Origin: Arenibacter amylolyticus | GTDB taxonomy: Bacteria; Bacteroidota; Bacteroidia; Flavobacteriales; Flavobacteriaceae | Reading direction: 5' to 3' | Assembly: GCF_002150785.1 (NCBI RefSeq) | Contig: NZ_MTAZ01000019.1 | Span: 62,001-126,000 of the forward strand | Length of the DNA: 64,000 nt | Shown here: piece after piece, positions 55,921 to 64,000 of the stretch | Numbering within the stretch: the first letter of the stretch is position 1 | Layout of the letters: every line of letters starts with the position of its first letter | Notes under the pieces: generated by a model | Told to the model about the DNA's origin: nothing | The model's input: the letters and a program-made list of their open reading frames with translations, nothing else | The model's database searches: none | Translations under genes and position numbers: made by a program

Positions 55921-57456
55921 TTATAAGCTAGCCGCAAAATCTACTGCAGCTTGAGGTAGTAATACCTTATCAATTAAGTGTACTACGCCGTTAGAAGCTT
56001 TAATATCCACAGCAGTTATATTGGTATTGCTCTCCGAGGCATCTCCGATTACAAAAGTTTCTCCAGAGGCAATTACTTCAATACTATTTTCTGCATAGGC
56101 GGTAGCAACCATTCCCGCTGTTAAATCGGAAGCCATTATTTCACTAGGAATTACATGGAATAATAGGATGTCTCTTAATAAATCCTTTTCTGCCTGCGTA
56201 TCAAAGTCGGCCAAACTGTTATAGTTGTCCCCAAGCGCTGCCAATAGGGCAACAAAGGCATCGTTGGAAGGAGCAAATACCGTGAAGGGACCATCTCCTT
56301 GCAATATAGCTACTAATCCGGCGTCTGCCTGTTGCAAGGCGCCAACCAAAAGACTTAGATCGTCTGTAGCTACAGCCAGCTCAACAATGTTCTTGGCCGT
56401 AAGGGAGGTAACAAAATCTATCGCTGCTTGTGGCAAAAGTACCTTATCTATTGTATGGGCTACCCCGTTGGATGCCATAATATCGGTTGTACCGATAGTA
56501 GCGTTCGTATCTGAGGCATCACCAATTACGAAGGCATCTCCAGAGGCGATAATTTCTATGTTATTATCTGGGTAGGCCGTAGCTACCATTCCAGCGGCTA
56601 AATCCGCTGCTAACACTTTTGCGGGAATGACATGGTATAAAAGAATGTTTTTCAATAACATAAGCTCTTCCTCTGTATCAAAATCGTCCAGGCTATTGTA
56701 GTTATCTCCTAGGGCATCCAAAAGAGCTGCGAAAGCATCATTAGTTGGTGCTAATACGGTAAAAGGACCTTCTGCGCCTAATGTTGCTTGTAAATCTACC
56801 TTAATTACAGCATCTTTTAAGACTGATAAGCCTTCTGTGGCAACAACAATATCTACCAGTGAGTTGCTTTTGTTAAGTTCGTCTAATACAGCCTGTGGTA
56901 GTAGTACTTTGTCTATGATATGAACGATACCGTTACTAGCCATAACGTTGGCTGAGGTAACATTTGCTTCTGTGTTAGTAGCATCCATTAGGGAAACTCC
57001 ACTGTCTAAATTAACAGTGAGTGATTCACCCTGTACCGTTGTTAGCTCCTGACCATTAACTAAGTCTGTAGATTTAGCGCTAACTCCCGAAATAACGTGG
57101 TACGTTAAGATGGCGGCAAGCAGGTTCTTCTTTTCGTCCGTGTCAAAATCCTCTAGGGAATCGTAATTGTCCAAACTTGCAAACAAATCCGCAAATGCGG
57201 TATTGGTTGGGGCAAAGACTGTAAAAGACCCATCGCCACTTAAAGTAGCCACTAGATTATTATCAGCACTTTCATCTGCGGTCTGCAACGCGGCAACCAA
57301 ATTGCTTAGAGCATCCGCACTTAGTGCAGTTTCAACAATGTTTTTACTGGGGATTTCTTCTTTCATATTGTCATCATCGTCATCGTTGCAGGATAAAATA
57401 AATAAAGATAATAGCATCAGGAAAGCCAATTTTTGAAAATTAATAAGTGTTTTCAT
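55921..57456 (-). CDS. Triple fasciclin (FAS1) domain lipoprotein
   Basis: 511 residues. A lipoprotein signal ends at Cys23 (ILSC) and is followed by an acidic run (NDDDDDN), the sort of sequence that directs Bacteroidota lipoproteins to the cell surface. Three FAS1 domains follow at about 39-190, 199-347 and 356-507, each with the H1 box (FTVFAPTNxAF) and YHV/FHV…H2-type segments (VxSANVMASNGIVHIIDKVLLPQ). Domains 2 and 3 are much more alike than either is to 1, with shared strings such as GDNYNSL and AGMVATAY. FAS1 proteins mediate adhesion in other systems. Surface adhesion or matrix binding is the likely role. It has its own promoter box. Confidence 0.92.
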   Translation of the reverse strand: MKTLINFQKLAFLMLLSLFILSCNDDDDDNMKEEIPSKNIVETALSADALSNLVAALQTADESADNNLVATLSGDGSFTVFAPTNTAFADLFASLDNYDSLEDFDTDEKKNLLAAILTYHVISGVSAKSTDLVNGQELTTVQGESLTVNLDSGVSLMDATNTEANVTSANVMASNGIVHIIDKVLLPQAVLDELNKSNSLVDIVVATEGLSVLKDAVIKVDLQATLGAEGPFTVLAPTNDAFAALLDALGDNYNSLDDFDTEEELMLLKNILLYHVIPAKVLAADLAAGMVATAYPDNNIEIIASGDAFVIGDASDTNATIGTTDIMASNGVAHTIDKVLLPQAAIDFVTSLTAKNIVELAVATDDLSLLVGALQQADAGLVAILQGDGPFTVFAPSNDAFVALLAALGDNYNSLADFDTQAEKDLLRDILLFHVIPSEIMASDLTAGMVATAYAENSIEVIASGETFVIGDASESNTNITAVDIKASNGVVHLIDKVLLPQAAVDFAASL

Positions 57457-57515
57457 AATAGTATGTTTAAAATGTTAAAAGCAAAACTGTTTAATGTTTG
57501 AACAATAAGTTTAAA

Positions 57516-57523
57516 CAAAACTA
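57516..57523 (-). promoter_or_regulatory. Possible -7 promoter box of the fasciclin gene
   Basis: Minus strand TAGTTTTG, exact TAnnTTTG, about 60 bases before the start. No TTG at -33 spacing. Confidence 0.4.
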
Positions 57524-57717
57524 AAAAAAACAATGAATTTAGCACTATGCTTTTATTTTGTTTATACTTTTTATATAAAAGTTTAACATATTCAGGAGTT
57601 TTTCTATGCTTTAAATTGCAAAATCATAATTAAAAAGGAGTTTTAACAGCTGTTTTAGCAATACGGTTTTGGGAAATCATTAAAAAAATATTCTGGGCCA
57701 CCCAATTTCCAATTTTG

Positions 57718-57725
57718 TATTTTTG
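57718..57725 (+). promoter_or_regulatory. Probable -7 promoter box of mnmA
   Basis: TATTTTTG, exact TAnnTTTG, 18 bases before the mnmA ATG and identical in sequence to the pyrG and guaA boxes. A short out-of-use ATG-TAA pair directly precedes the real start. Confidence 0.5.
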
Positions 57726-57742
57726 CACTATAATTCGATGTA

Positions 57743-58933
57743 ATGAAAAAGGTAGTTGTAGGACTTTCAGGTGGGGTAGATTCCAGTGTAACCGCATATC
57801 TCTTAAAAGAGCAAGGGTATGAGGTGATTGGTCTTTTTATGAAAAACTGGCACGATGATTCAGTGACTATATCCAATGAATGTCCTTGGTTAGAGGATAG
57901 TAACGATGCCCTTATAGTGGCCGAAAAACTCGGAATTCCTTTCCAGACGGTAGATTTAAGTGCTGAGTACAAGGAGCGTATTGTGGACTATATGTTCCAC
58001 GAATATAAAATGGGTAGAACCCCAAATCCCGACGTACTCTGCAATAGAGAGATAAAGTTTGATGTCTTTATGAAGATTGCTATGAAATTAGGAGCAGACT
58101 ATGTGGCAACTGGGCATTACTGTAGAAAGGGAACCCTTACCAATCCAGACGGTACGGAAACCTATCAGTTATTGGCGGGGGTTGATGCCAACAAGGATCA
58201 ATCTTATTTTCTGTGTCAATTATCCCAAGAACAACTATCAAAGACCTTATTTCCTATTGGGGAGTTATTAAAATCCGAGGTAAGGCAAATTGCGTCGGAG
58301 AATGAATTGATTACTGCCGATAAAAAAGATTCGCAAGGCCTTTGTTTTATTGGAAAAGTACGGTTGCCAGAATTTCTACAGCAAAAGTTAAGTCCCAAAA
58401 AAGGAGTAATTGTAGAGGTGCCTTCCGCATTGCCACAACTTCATAGCGAAATCCCAGAATTTGATTCTAAATTGGAGGAGCTTTCTTTCCATTCCCAAAA
58501 ACCGGTCTATCAAATTACCGATGGTAAGGTGGTTGGGGAGCATCAAGGGGCTCACTATTTTACCAAGGGACAGCGAAAGGGACTGAATGTAGGAGGGACC
58601 AAGGAGCCCTTGTTTGTTTTGGAGACCGATGTGGAGGAAAACGTGATCTATACCGGACAGGGGAAAAGTCATCCTGGCTTATATAGAAAGACCCTCTTTG
58701 TAAATTTAGATGAATTGCATTGGGTGCGCTCCGATATGGCATTGGAGGTAGATCAAACCATGGAAGTAATGGCAAGAATACGCTACCGCCAACCCTTGCA
58801 AAAAGCAACCTTGTACCGAGTTGATGCGGGTATGTATGTAGATTTCGAGGAAAAACAATCCGCTATGACAGAGGGCCAGTTTGTGGCTTGGTATATTGGA
58901 GAAGAATTAGTAGGTTCGGGGGTAATATCTTAA
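57743..58933 (+). CDS. mnmA: tRNA-specific 2-thiouridylase MnmA
   Basis: 396 residues. The ATP-pyrophosphatase loop [15 protein letters not shown] at 7-21, the catalytic Cys100 ([12 protein letters not shown]) and Cys201 ([11 protein letters not shown]) that pass sulfur to U34 of Lys, Glu and Gln tRNAs, and the C-terminal beta-barrel (about 280-395). Uses a sulfur relay; none of its partners is adjacent. It converges with nothing, standing between the fasciclin gene and the flavin oxidoreductase. Confidence 0.96.
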   Translation: MKKVVVGLSGGVDSSVTAYLLKEQGYEVIGLFMKNWHDDSVTISNECPWLEDSNDALIVAEKLGIPFQTVDLSAEYKERIVDYMFHEYKMGRTPNPDVLCNREIKFDVFMKIAMKLGADYVATGHYCRKGTLTNPDGTETYQLLAGVDANKDQSYFLCQLSQEQLSKTLFPIGELLKSEVRQIASENELITADKKDSQGLCFIGKVRLPEFLQQKLSPKKGVIVEVPSALPQLHSEIPEFDSKLEELSFHSQKPVYQITDGKVVGEHQGAHYFTKGQRKGLNVGGTKEPLFVLETDVEENVIYTGQGKSHPGLYRKTLFVNLDELHWVRSDMALEVDQTMEVMARIRYRQPLQKATLYRVDAGMYVDFEEKQSAMTEGQFVAWYIGEELVGSGVIS

Positions 58934-59045
58934 TGAACCATAAGTTCTTCCTACAAAGAGGGGGAGAATAGTGGTTATCCTTTAATAAGATCTTATTTTA
59001 TAAATTAAAATCGGTACTATTTTCCTTCTAAAAGTAGGACAATCC

Positions 59046-59987
59046 ATGCAGAACAGAATTACCTCACTTTTTAATATTACATACCCCATAATTCAGGCTG
59101 GAATGGTCTGGGCAAGTGGTTGGCGGTTGGCTTCAGCAGTTTCTAACGCTGGTGGTTTGGGAATCATAGGTGCCGGATCCATGTACCCGGAGGTGCTAAG
59201 GGAGCATATCATAAAATGCAAGAAGGCTACGGACAAGCCCTTTGGGGTAAACATCCCAATGCTGTACCCGGATATCGATAAGCATATGGAAACGATTGTG
59301 GAATTAGGAGTTCAAATCGTTTTCACTTCTGCAGGAAATCCTAAAACCTGGACCTCCTTTTTAAAGGAAAAAGGGATTACCGTGGTGCATGTGGTGAGTA
59401 GTGTCAAATTTGCACTAAAAGCAGAGGAAGCGGGGGTAGATGCTATTGTGGCGGAAGGCTTTGAAGCAGGCGGACATAATGGAAGGGATGAAACCACTAC
59501 CTTAACCCTAATACCTTCTGTGAAAGAAAAAACTCATATTCCACTTATCGCGGCTGGCGGAATTGCCACAGGGAGAGCTATGTTGGCTGCCATGATTTTA
59601 GGAGCCGATGGGGTACAGGTAGGGAGTAGGTTTGTAGCAAGTAATGAAGCGTCTTCGCACCCTGCGTTTAAACAAAAAGTGGTGGAAGCCGGGGAAGGGG
59701 CTACTAAATTGACTCTAAAGGAACTTGCCCCAGTTAGAATGATGAAGAATAAGTTTTTTCAGGATATTCAGGATGCCTATGCAAGGGGTGCCACCGTAGC
59801 GGAATTAAAGACGCTATTGGGACGCGCCCGAGCAAAACGTGGCATGTTTGAAGGGGATCTGGAAGAAGGTGAATTGGAAATTGGCCAAGTAGCTGCCCTT
59901 ATCCACGATATACGTCCGGCTGCAACTATTGTTGAGGATATGATGGCGGAGTTTAAACTAGCGCAAAAAGAAGTGGCTACCTTATAA
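59046..59987 (+). CDS. Nitronate monooxygenase-like flavin oxidoreductase
   Basis: 313 residues, FMN-dependent TIM barrel. PIIQAGMVWASGWRLASAVSNAGGLGIIG is the family start; AEGFEAGGHNGRDE with its active-site His matches the nitronate monooxygenase / FabK (enoyl-ACP reductase II) superfamily, and ADGVQVGSRFVASNEA binds the FMN phosphate. The two activities cannot be separated by motif alone. Follows mnmA after 112 bp in the same direction. Confidence 0.9.
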   Translation: MQNRITSLFNITYPIIQAGMVWASGWRLASAVSNAGGLGIIGAGSMYPEVLREHIIKCKKATDKPFGVNIPMLYPDIDKHMETIVELGVQIVFTSAGNPKTWTSFLKEKGITVVHVVSSVKFALKAEEAGVDAIVAEGFEAGGHNGRDETTTLTLIPSVKEKTHIPLIAAGGIATGRAMLAAMILGADGVQVGSRFVASNEASSHPAFKQKVVEAGEGATKLTLKELAPVRMMKNKFFQDIQDAYARGATVAELKTLLGRARAKRGMFEGDLEEGELEIGQVAALIHDIRPAATIVEDMMAEFKLAQKEVATL

Positions 59988-60010
59988 AAAACCATAAGTT
60001 CCCAGAAACT

Positions 60011-60526
60011 TTACTCCAATACCCGAATGGTCACAAGCATCTGCCCAATGTGACGCTGACTGTGTTCCGCTGCGTGGGTTAAAAGTCCAAGCACCGTGGA
60101 GGGTAACTTCTTTCTACCTACCTCACGGGCTTGGGTAAGTTCAGATTCTGGTAAGCTTTTAAACAAATCAATTGCTTCCTCTACCTTGTCATGGAAGTTC
60201 TTAACCAATATTGAAACAGTTAGGTCTGGGTTGGATTCCCCTTCCTGTTTTAGAAATTGAAACTGCTGTTCGGTGAGCGACTTGCCCCGGGCATACGTCA
60301 TGATGCGGTCTAGAACTCCCGTTAAATGCTGAATGTGAAAGCCCACCGAAGCACATCCCGATGGCCGTTCCCAAAGAAGATGATTGGGGAAATTGGCGGT
60401 ATAGTGCACTAATTCCATGTTTGATTGTAGTAAGGCATGGGCTGCAGGTTGTAAAAAGGGGGAAATACCCTCAATAGGACCTCTAAGCCAAAACTCTGGT
60501 TCAGTTAAAGTAGTTGATGTTGCCAT
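60011..60526 (-). CDS. DinB family protein
   Basis: 171 residues of the DinB/YfiT four-helix fold. The metal-binding His set can be seen in SVGFHIQHLTGVLDR (near 78-85) and LLTHAAEHSQRHIGQ (152-162). Members include thiol transferases (BstA with bacillithiol) and many uncharacterised proteins; as this genome has bshC, a bacillithiol-dependent transferase is possible. The gene starts 2 bases after the DUF2007 stop, so they are co-transcribed. Confidence 0.88.
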   Translation of the reverse strand: MATSTTLTEPEFWLRGPIEGISPFLQPAAHALLQSNMELVHYTANFPNHLLWERPSGCASVGFHIQHLTGVLDRIMTYARGKSLTEQQFQFLKQEGESNPDLTVSILVKNFHDKVEEAIDLFKSLPESELTQAREVGRKKLPSTVLGLLTHAAEHSQRHIGQMLVTIRVLE

Positions 60527-60528
60527 GG

Positions 60529-60768
60529 TTATTGTTCAGAATCAATCGTTGAAGTAATCTGATCTACTACGATTTTGGCCTTGTCTACTTCCATATTTTG
60601 CACATAGATATCTTGAATTCCCTGCATAGAGGAAGGAAATCCTGCCAATCGCCCAGATTCGGATTCATCCTTTACTATGGGGGTTATACCAATTTCTATA
60701 AGTGCTTCCTTAATTCGTCCCGAAACCAGAAAATTTCCAGAAAATATTTTTGTATACTCGTTAACCAT
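60529..60768 (-). CDS. DUF2007 domain small protein
   Basis: 79 residues of the DUF2007 fold (putative signal transducing protein), with the landmarks KIFSGNFLVSGRIKEALIEIGI and DIYVQNMEVDKAKIVVDQI. Such proteins resemble a GlnB/ACT-like ferredoxin fold and no ligand is established. It heads a two-gene unit with the DinB protein. Confidence 0.85.
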   Translation of the reverse strand: MVNEYTKIFSGNFLVSGRIKEALIEIGITPIVKDESESGRLAGFPSSMQGIQDIYVQNMEVDKAKIVVDQITSTIDSEQ

Positions 60769-60962
60769 AGCTCAGGGTTTTAGTGTAAATCTAAAGTTAA
60801 TAAAAATTAGGGAACAGTAAACTTATATGGGCCCTTAATATAAATGAGGTCTTTATTCCTTTCCAGAAGATAAACTAGCGATTATTTTGGCAATCCTATA
60901 TGCCCCTTGGAAGAATAGAAGCCAATAAAATACTTTTAGTACCTGCCAATGTAGTTGTTTAT

Positions 60963-61619
60963 TTATTCCTTCTTAAGGAGGTAAATATCTCCTATCAATC
61001 TATTTAGCTCGTCGTCTAGAGTGCCGTTGTAGATGCCTCTAATCTGTTTAAGCTTATCTACAAGAACAAAGTTGGGTGTATGGATAAAATCTTGTAATCC
61101 GCCGTCCCCTTCATCAACGGCGGCAAAAAAGCTTCTTCTAGCCAAATCGTAAATGTGTTTTTTATCACCGGTAGTAATATTCCATTTGGAGGGGATTACC
61201 CCATTTTTGTCGGCATATTGGCGCAATACCGGGACACTATCTAAGTCTGGGGTCACGGAAAGTGAAAGTAGTTTTATCTCCGGGTCGTCCAAGAACTCAT
61301 TTTGTAGTTTATTCATATTATTGGCCATTATGGGGCAAATGCTGGGACAACGGGTAAAAAAGAAATCGGCAACATAAATTTTGTTTCGATAGTCCTGTTC
61401 GGTGACTACCTTCCCCTCCTGGTTAATTAGGCTAAAACTGGTGATCGTATGGTTTGCCCCTTGTCCTTGTTTGATGGGATCTACCAATGCTGGATTAAAA
61501 TCCTTAGGCTGGTAGACGGGTAGAGTTTTTTGTTCCCTAGCACCAAATCTATTAATAGAAACCAGGATAATGATGAATACTAAGATCATTACAACACTAA
61601 TGTATTTTAGCTGTCCCAT
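60963..61619 (-). CDS. SCO1/SenC family copper chaperone-like protein
   Basis: 218 residues. N-terminal membrane anchor (about 6-22) and a periplasmic thioredoxin fold. The copper ligands are Cys91 and Cys95 (FFTRCPSICPIM) and His180 (DFIHTPNF). SCO proteins metallate the CuA site of cytochrome c oxidase. No oxidase subunit is adjacent, but it starts 50 bases after the TPR gene on the same strand and may share its message. Confidence 0.92.
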   Translation of the reverse strand: MGQLKYISVVMILVFIIILVSINRFGAREQKTLPVYQPKDFNPALVDPIKQGQGANHTITSFSLINQEGKVVTEQDYRNKIYVADFFFTRCPSICPIMANNMNKLQNEFLDDPEIKLLSLSVTPDLDSVPVLRQYADKNGVIPSKWNITTGDKKHIYDLARRSFFAAVDEGDGGLQDFIHTPNFVLVDKLKQIRGIYNGTLDDELNRLIGDIYLLKKE

Positions 61620-61669
61620 AGGCTATTTATTGGTAAGGCTATAGATTATTGGGTGTTTCCGTTAGCTAT

Positions 61670-63415
61670 TTACAGAACGGGCCCATTAATAGCCAAATCG
61701 GCGTATTTCCAGGCGGTGTCAAACTCTTCTTTAATTTCCTGGGCTTCTTTCGTTTTATTTTGTGCCTCTAGGCTTTGGTGGAGTCCCATTAATGACCAAC
61801 CGTTTTGTCTCAGTACTTCCAAATCTTCCTTAAAGCGCATTTCTGCCTCCCCGTATTTGCCCGCTTTTAAGAGTACTGCCCCCAAGGTTTGTCGTACCGG
61901 GATGTGCCATGCTGCCGGTTCGCTATAAATCAATTGGTCTTCAAAGCTAACGGCCTTATTGAGGTGTTCCACAGCTTTCTCAAGATCGCCTTCTGCGGCG
62001 GCAAGCTCCCCGGCCACCACTTGGTAGGCTACTTTCACGATGTTAGAGGACGGATTGGTATAATTGGCAATTACGCTTTCGAGGGCGGGATTTTCTTGCA
62101 TCGCTTTTAAAGCATCCAATTCTTCCCTAGCTTCTATCAGATTGTTTTTTCGGATAAAAGCAATGCCCCTTGCATAATGCCATATAAGCTTTAGGTGTAG
62201 GTATTGATCCCCAGGATAGGGGGTAGTTAAGATTTCATTCCATTTTCCAAATCGGGAATAGGCTAAAAGAGGGGTAGCGGCAAAATCTTGTAAAAAGGGC
62301 AGATTTTCCAATTCCCCAATAGGGACCTTTTCAGCTGTTTTTTTGGCGGCCTCAATGGCGGTATGGCTATCCCCCAAAAGACTGGAGGCCGACCATAAAA
62401 AATGAAGGTTGTGTGGATAATACCCCAAAGGATACATGCCCTGTGCATAACACTGTGAAATATAATCCTCATCTGCTAAAATTGCAGCTTTATTGGATTC
62501 TACCGCGTCTTTATACCTGCCCACACGTATATAGATATGGGAAGGCATGTGTACTAGATGGCCCGCTGCCGGTATTAAAGATCCCAGTTTGTCTGCGCTG
62601 GTAACGGCTATGTCTGGATAGGGGAGCTCTACCATATGAATGTAGTAATGGTGCGCACCGGGATGGTTGGGGTTAATCGCTAAGGCACGTTCCAAGGCAG
62701 TCTTTCCTTTGGGGGTGTTCTTAGCCGGATTCCCTTCCTTATCCCAATAGTTCCAAGGGGTGGTATTCATCACTGCTTCCGCATACAACGTCTGTAGGTC
62801 TGCATCCTCAGGGAATTTCGCTGCTACTGCTGCCATTGCCCCCATGTAGGCCTCATTAAGCTGTACTATGTCTGCAGACAAATCCTCGCTATACCGATGG
62901 GTCAATGCCGTTATCAGTGCCTGTTCCTTTGGGGAGGCATCTGCAGCTAACTTTTTAGCTTTCATCAGGGCTTCGTATGCTTTGGTTTTGCGTTCGTCAT
63001 CGGGGAGAGGATCGTTTATGTTGGGCCCCAGCACATAAGCCTGTCCCCAATAAGTGATGGCCGATTGGGGATCTAGTCTACTAGCTTCCATAAACGATCT
63101 GTGCGCCTCTGCATGATTAAAAGCGTAGGCGAGTTTTAATCCTTGATCAAAAAAAGACTGTGCCCTTTCATTCTTGGTACTTATCTTAAAATGATGGTTC
63201 CCCATATTCTCAAACAAAGGGGATATCTGCTGGGTAGTATCCACATTATTCAACATAAACTTGGCTACTGTACATTTCATGGAATACAGGGAAGCCTGCT
63301 GAGGCTTGGCAATGATGGTCCCCTCTTGGTTTTTTTCCGTTGGCACGGCAATTAAAATAAGAAGGACAAAACAGAGAATAATGGTAATTAATACTTGGGC
63401 TGACTTTGTTTTCAT
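61670..63415 (-). CDS. Tetratricopeptide repeat protein, exported
   Basis: 581 residues. A hydrophobic signal (about 8-25, ITIILCFVLLILIAVP) is followed by several TPR helices; clear units include FFDQGLKLAYAFNHAEAHRSFMEASRLDPQS (near 84-115), ALERALAINPNHPGAHHYYIH and the C-terminal AEGDLEKAVEHLNKAVSFED. TPR repeats are protein-interaction scaffolds. A metal or haem-binding role is not evident, although HHYYIHMVELP resembles the conserved core of this uncharacterised family. The gene starts at the left side of the non-coding end of the window and precedes the SCO gene. Confidence 0.82.
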   Translation of the reverse strand: MKTKSAQVLITIILCFVLLILIAVPTEKNQEGTIIAKPQQASLYSMKCTVAKFMLNNVDTTQQISPLFENMGNHHFKISTKNERAQSFFDQGLKLAYAFNHAEAHRSFMEASRLDPQSAITYWGQAYVLGPNINDPLPDDERKTKAYEALMKAKKLAADASPKEQALITALTHRYSEDLSADIVQLNEAYMGAMAAVAAKFPEDADLQTLYAEAVMNTTPWNYWDKEGNPAKNTPKGKTALERALAINPNHPGAHHYYIHMVELPYPDIAVTSADKLGSLIPAAGHLVHMPSHIYIRVGRYKDAVESNKAAILADEDYISQCYAQGMYPLGYYPHNLHFLWSASSLLGDSHTAIEAAKKTAEKVPIGELENLPFLQDFAATPLLAYSRFGKWNEILTTPYPGDQYLHLKLIWHYARGIAFIRKNNLIEAREELDALKAMQENPALESVIANYTNPSSNIVKVAYQVVAGELAAAEGDLEKAVEHLNKAVSFEDQLIYSEPAAWHIPVRQTLGAVLLKAGKYGEAEMRFKEDLEVLRQNGWSLMGLHQSLEAQNKTKEAQEIKEEFDTAWKYADLAINGPVL

Positions 63416-63935
63416 CGGACTGCGTTTTTGTAATTAATGAACCATAATCAAAATGGAAATGATGAAGGTTTTTAAGCAATTACTTGGCATAACTCAGGTC
63501 ATTCTTACTATAATACCTGGTCGCTACGATATCATCCATAGTTATATCACAAGGGCTTCCGCACTTGTAGCGCCGTATAGGGCTAAAGCATTTGGTAATG
63601 AGAAGGGGCGTTAACTGTACAATGCGTCTTGAGGGGCGATTTTTTAAATTAACCTATGCCAATATAGACGCGCATAAACCAGCAATGGCTGTTCAAAAGA
63701 AATTTGTGGGGGATAAAATTCCTTGCTTTCGGGGAAATATTACAAAGTGGAATCAGTAAAACCTAGAGCCACTACCTCTAAAGTTAATTAATTTTTAGTT
63801 ATGACGGAAGTGTTATGGAAATTATTAAAAATTGTTAGGGTTGGGATATAGGAGTCTGGCGGGTAATATTAATGTAAACCTCCCTATTCAATAGCCGGTA
63901 TACGGTAATTGGTAGGATTGGTTGGGGCTATGTAA
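63416..63935. other. 520-bp region without a convincing gene
   Basis: The upstream region of the TPR gene and the space before a partial reading frame at the window edge. A 45-codon plus-strand frame (63622-63759) was seen but has no signal peptide, domain or upstream promoter box. No tRNA or terminator was recognised. Confidence 0.4.
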
Positions 63936-63998
63936 TTACAACAGTCCCCTAGCTTTTATTTCCAAGTACTTGTTGATGGTGTTTACGGTTAGGTTTTC
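63936..63998 (-). CDS. Possible C-terminal end of a gene running off the window
   Basis: Reading from the window edge, an open minus-strand frame encodes ENLTVNTINKYLEIKARGLL and stops at TAA. Its composition fits a protein C-terminus, but 20 residues are too few to name a family. The other two phases stop sooner or at once. Confidence 0.3.
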   Translation of the reverse strand, partial: ENLTVNTINKYLEIKARGLL

Positions 63999-64000
63999 GG

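Noticed and set aside
63622-63759. A 45-codon plus-strand frame
   Set aside because: No signal peptide, domain, promoter box or gene partner; likely chance.

Overview
The window looks like chromosomal core DNA of a marine-type member of the Flavobacteriaceae (Bacteroidota), moderately AT-rich. Several things point that way. There are many families common in flavobacteria (DUF2911, DUF4105, DUF1080, DUF2795, FAS1 lipoproteins, a LysM plus PBP-like protein, and a GNAT-nitrilase fusion). Lipoprotein signals end in S-C or L-S-C. SecA lacks the C-terminal zinc tail, and bshC (bacillithiol) is present. Many genes are preceded by the Bacteroidota -7 promoter box TAnnTTTG rather than a Pribnow box. 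I see no rRNA, tRNA, CRISPR array, prophage or insertion sequence. About 54 protein genes cover nearly everything.

Layout. 1-3.9 kb: the end of a PAP2 phosphatase faces, across a strong bidirectional terminator, a four-gene minus-strand operon (GT2 glycosyltransferase, double LAB_N membrane protein, ArnT-like GT83 transferase, six-helix membrane protein) that probably modifies a lipid-linked glycan. 4-6.5 kb: DUF2911-meaB and galM. 6.7-9.3 kb: ECF sigma factor, a membrane protein in the anti-sigma position, and a secreted charged-helix protein in one operon. 9.4-12.9 kb: Tat-type Gfo/Idh/MocA oxidoreductase with a double DUF1080 lipoprotein (3-keto-sugar type metabolism), then an exported MsrA. 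13.3-15 kb: a tiny secreted protein and an orphan histidine kinase. 15-22.4 kb: secA, DUF2795, PduO-type adenosyltransferase, a 55-residue membrane protein, a shrunken methyltransferase-like protein and an ABC-F ATPase. 22.4-30.1 kb: envelope and export genes (DUF4105, pssA, lptB, AhpD-like, tatC, kdsD) and divergent recQ.

30.2-43.4 kb is almost all minus strand: LD-carboxypeptidase, a carboxypeptidase-regulatory-domain protein, GNAT-nitrilase, rluF, GH20 hexosaminidase, DUF1569, and the operon M14 peptidase - aldehyde dehydrogenase - Gfo/Idh/MocA. 43.6-59.9 kb is mostly plus strand housekeeping: bshC, PLP decarboxylase, guaA, the LysM/PBP protein, OsmC, DUF3820, pyrG, yidC, mnmA and a nitronate monooxygenase-like flavoprotein, with a PNPOx-like gene and a triple fasciclin lipoprotein on the other strand. 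60-63.4 kb: DinB, DUF2007, SCO and a TPR protein. The last ~580 bases hold no convincing complete gene.

Functionally the window joins protein export (SecA, TatC, YidC), outer-membrane biogenesis (KdsD, LptB, PssA, the glycolipid operon), nucleotide synthesis (GuaA, PyrG), RNA modification (RluF, MnmA) and thiol/redox upkeep (BshC, MsrA, OsmC, SCO). I do not see a clear defence or mobile system. The most unusual items are the double-LAB_N lipid operon, the sigma/secreted-helix operon, RecQ without its zinc cysteines, the collapsed methyltransferase, and the five-LysM receptor-like protein.
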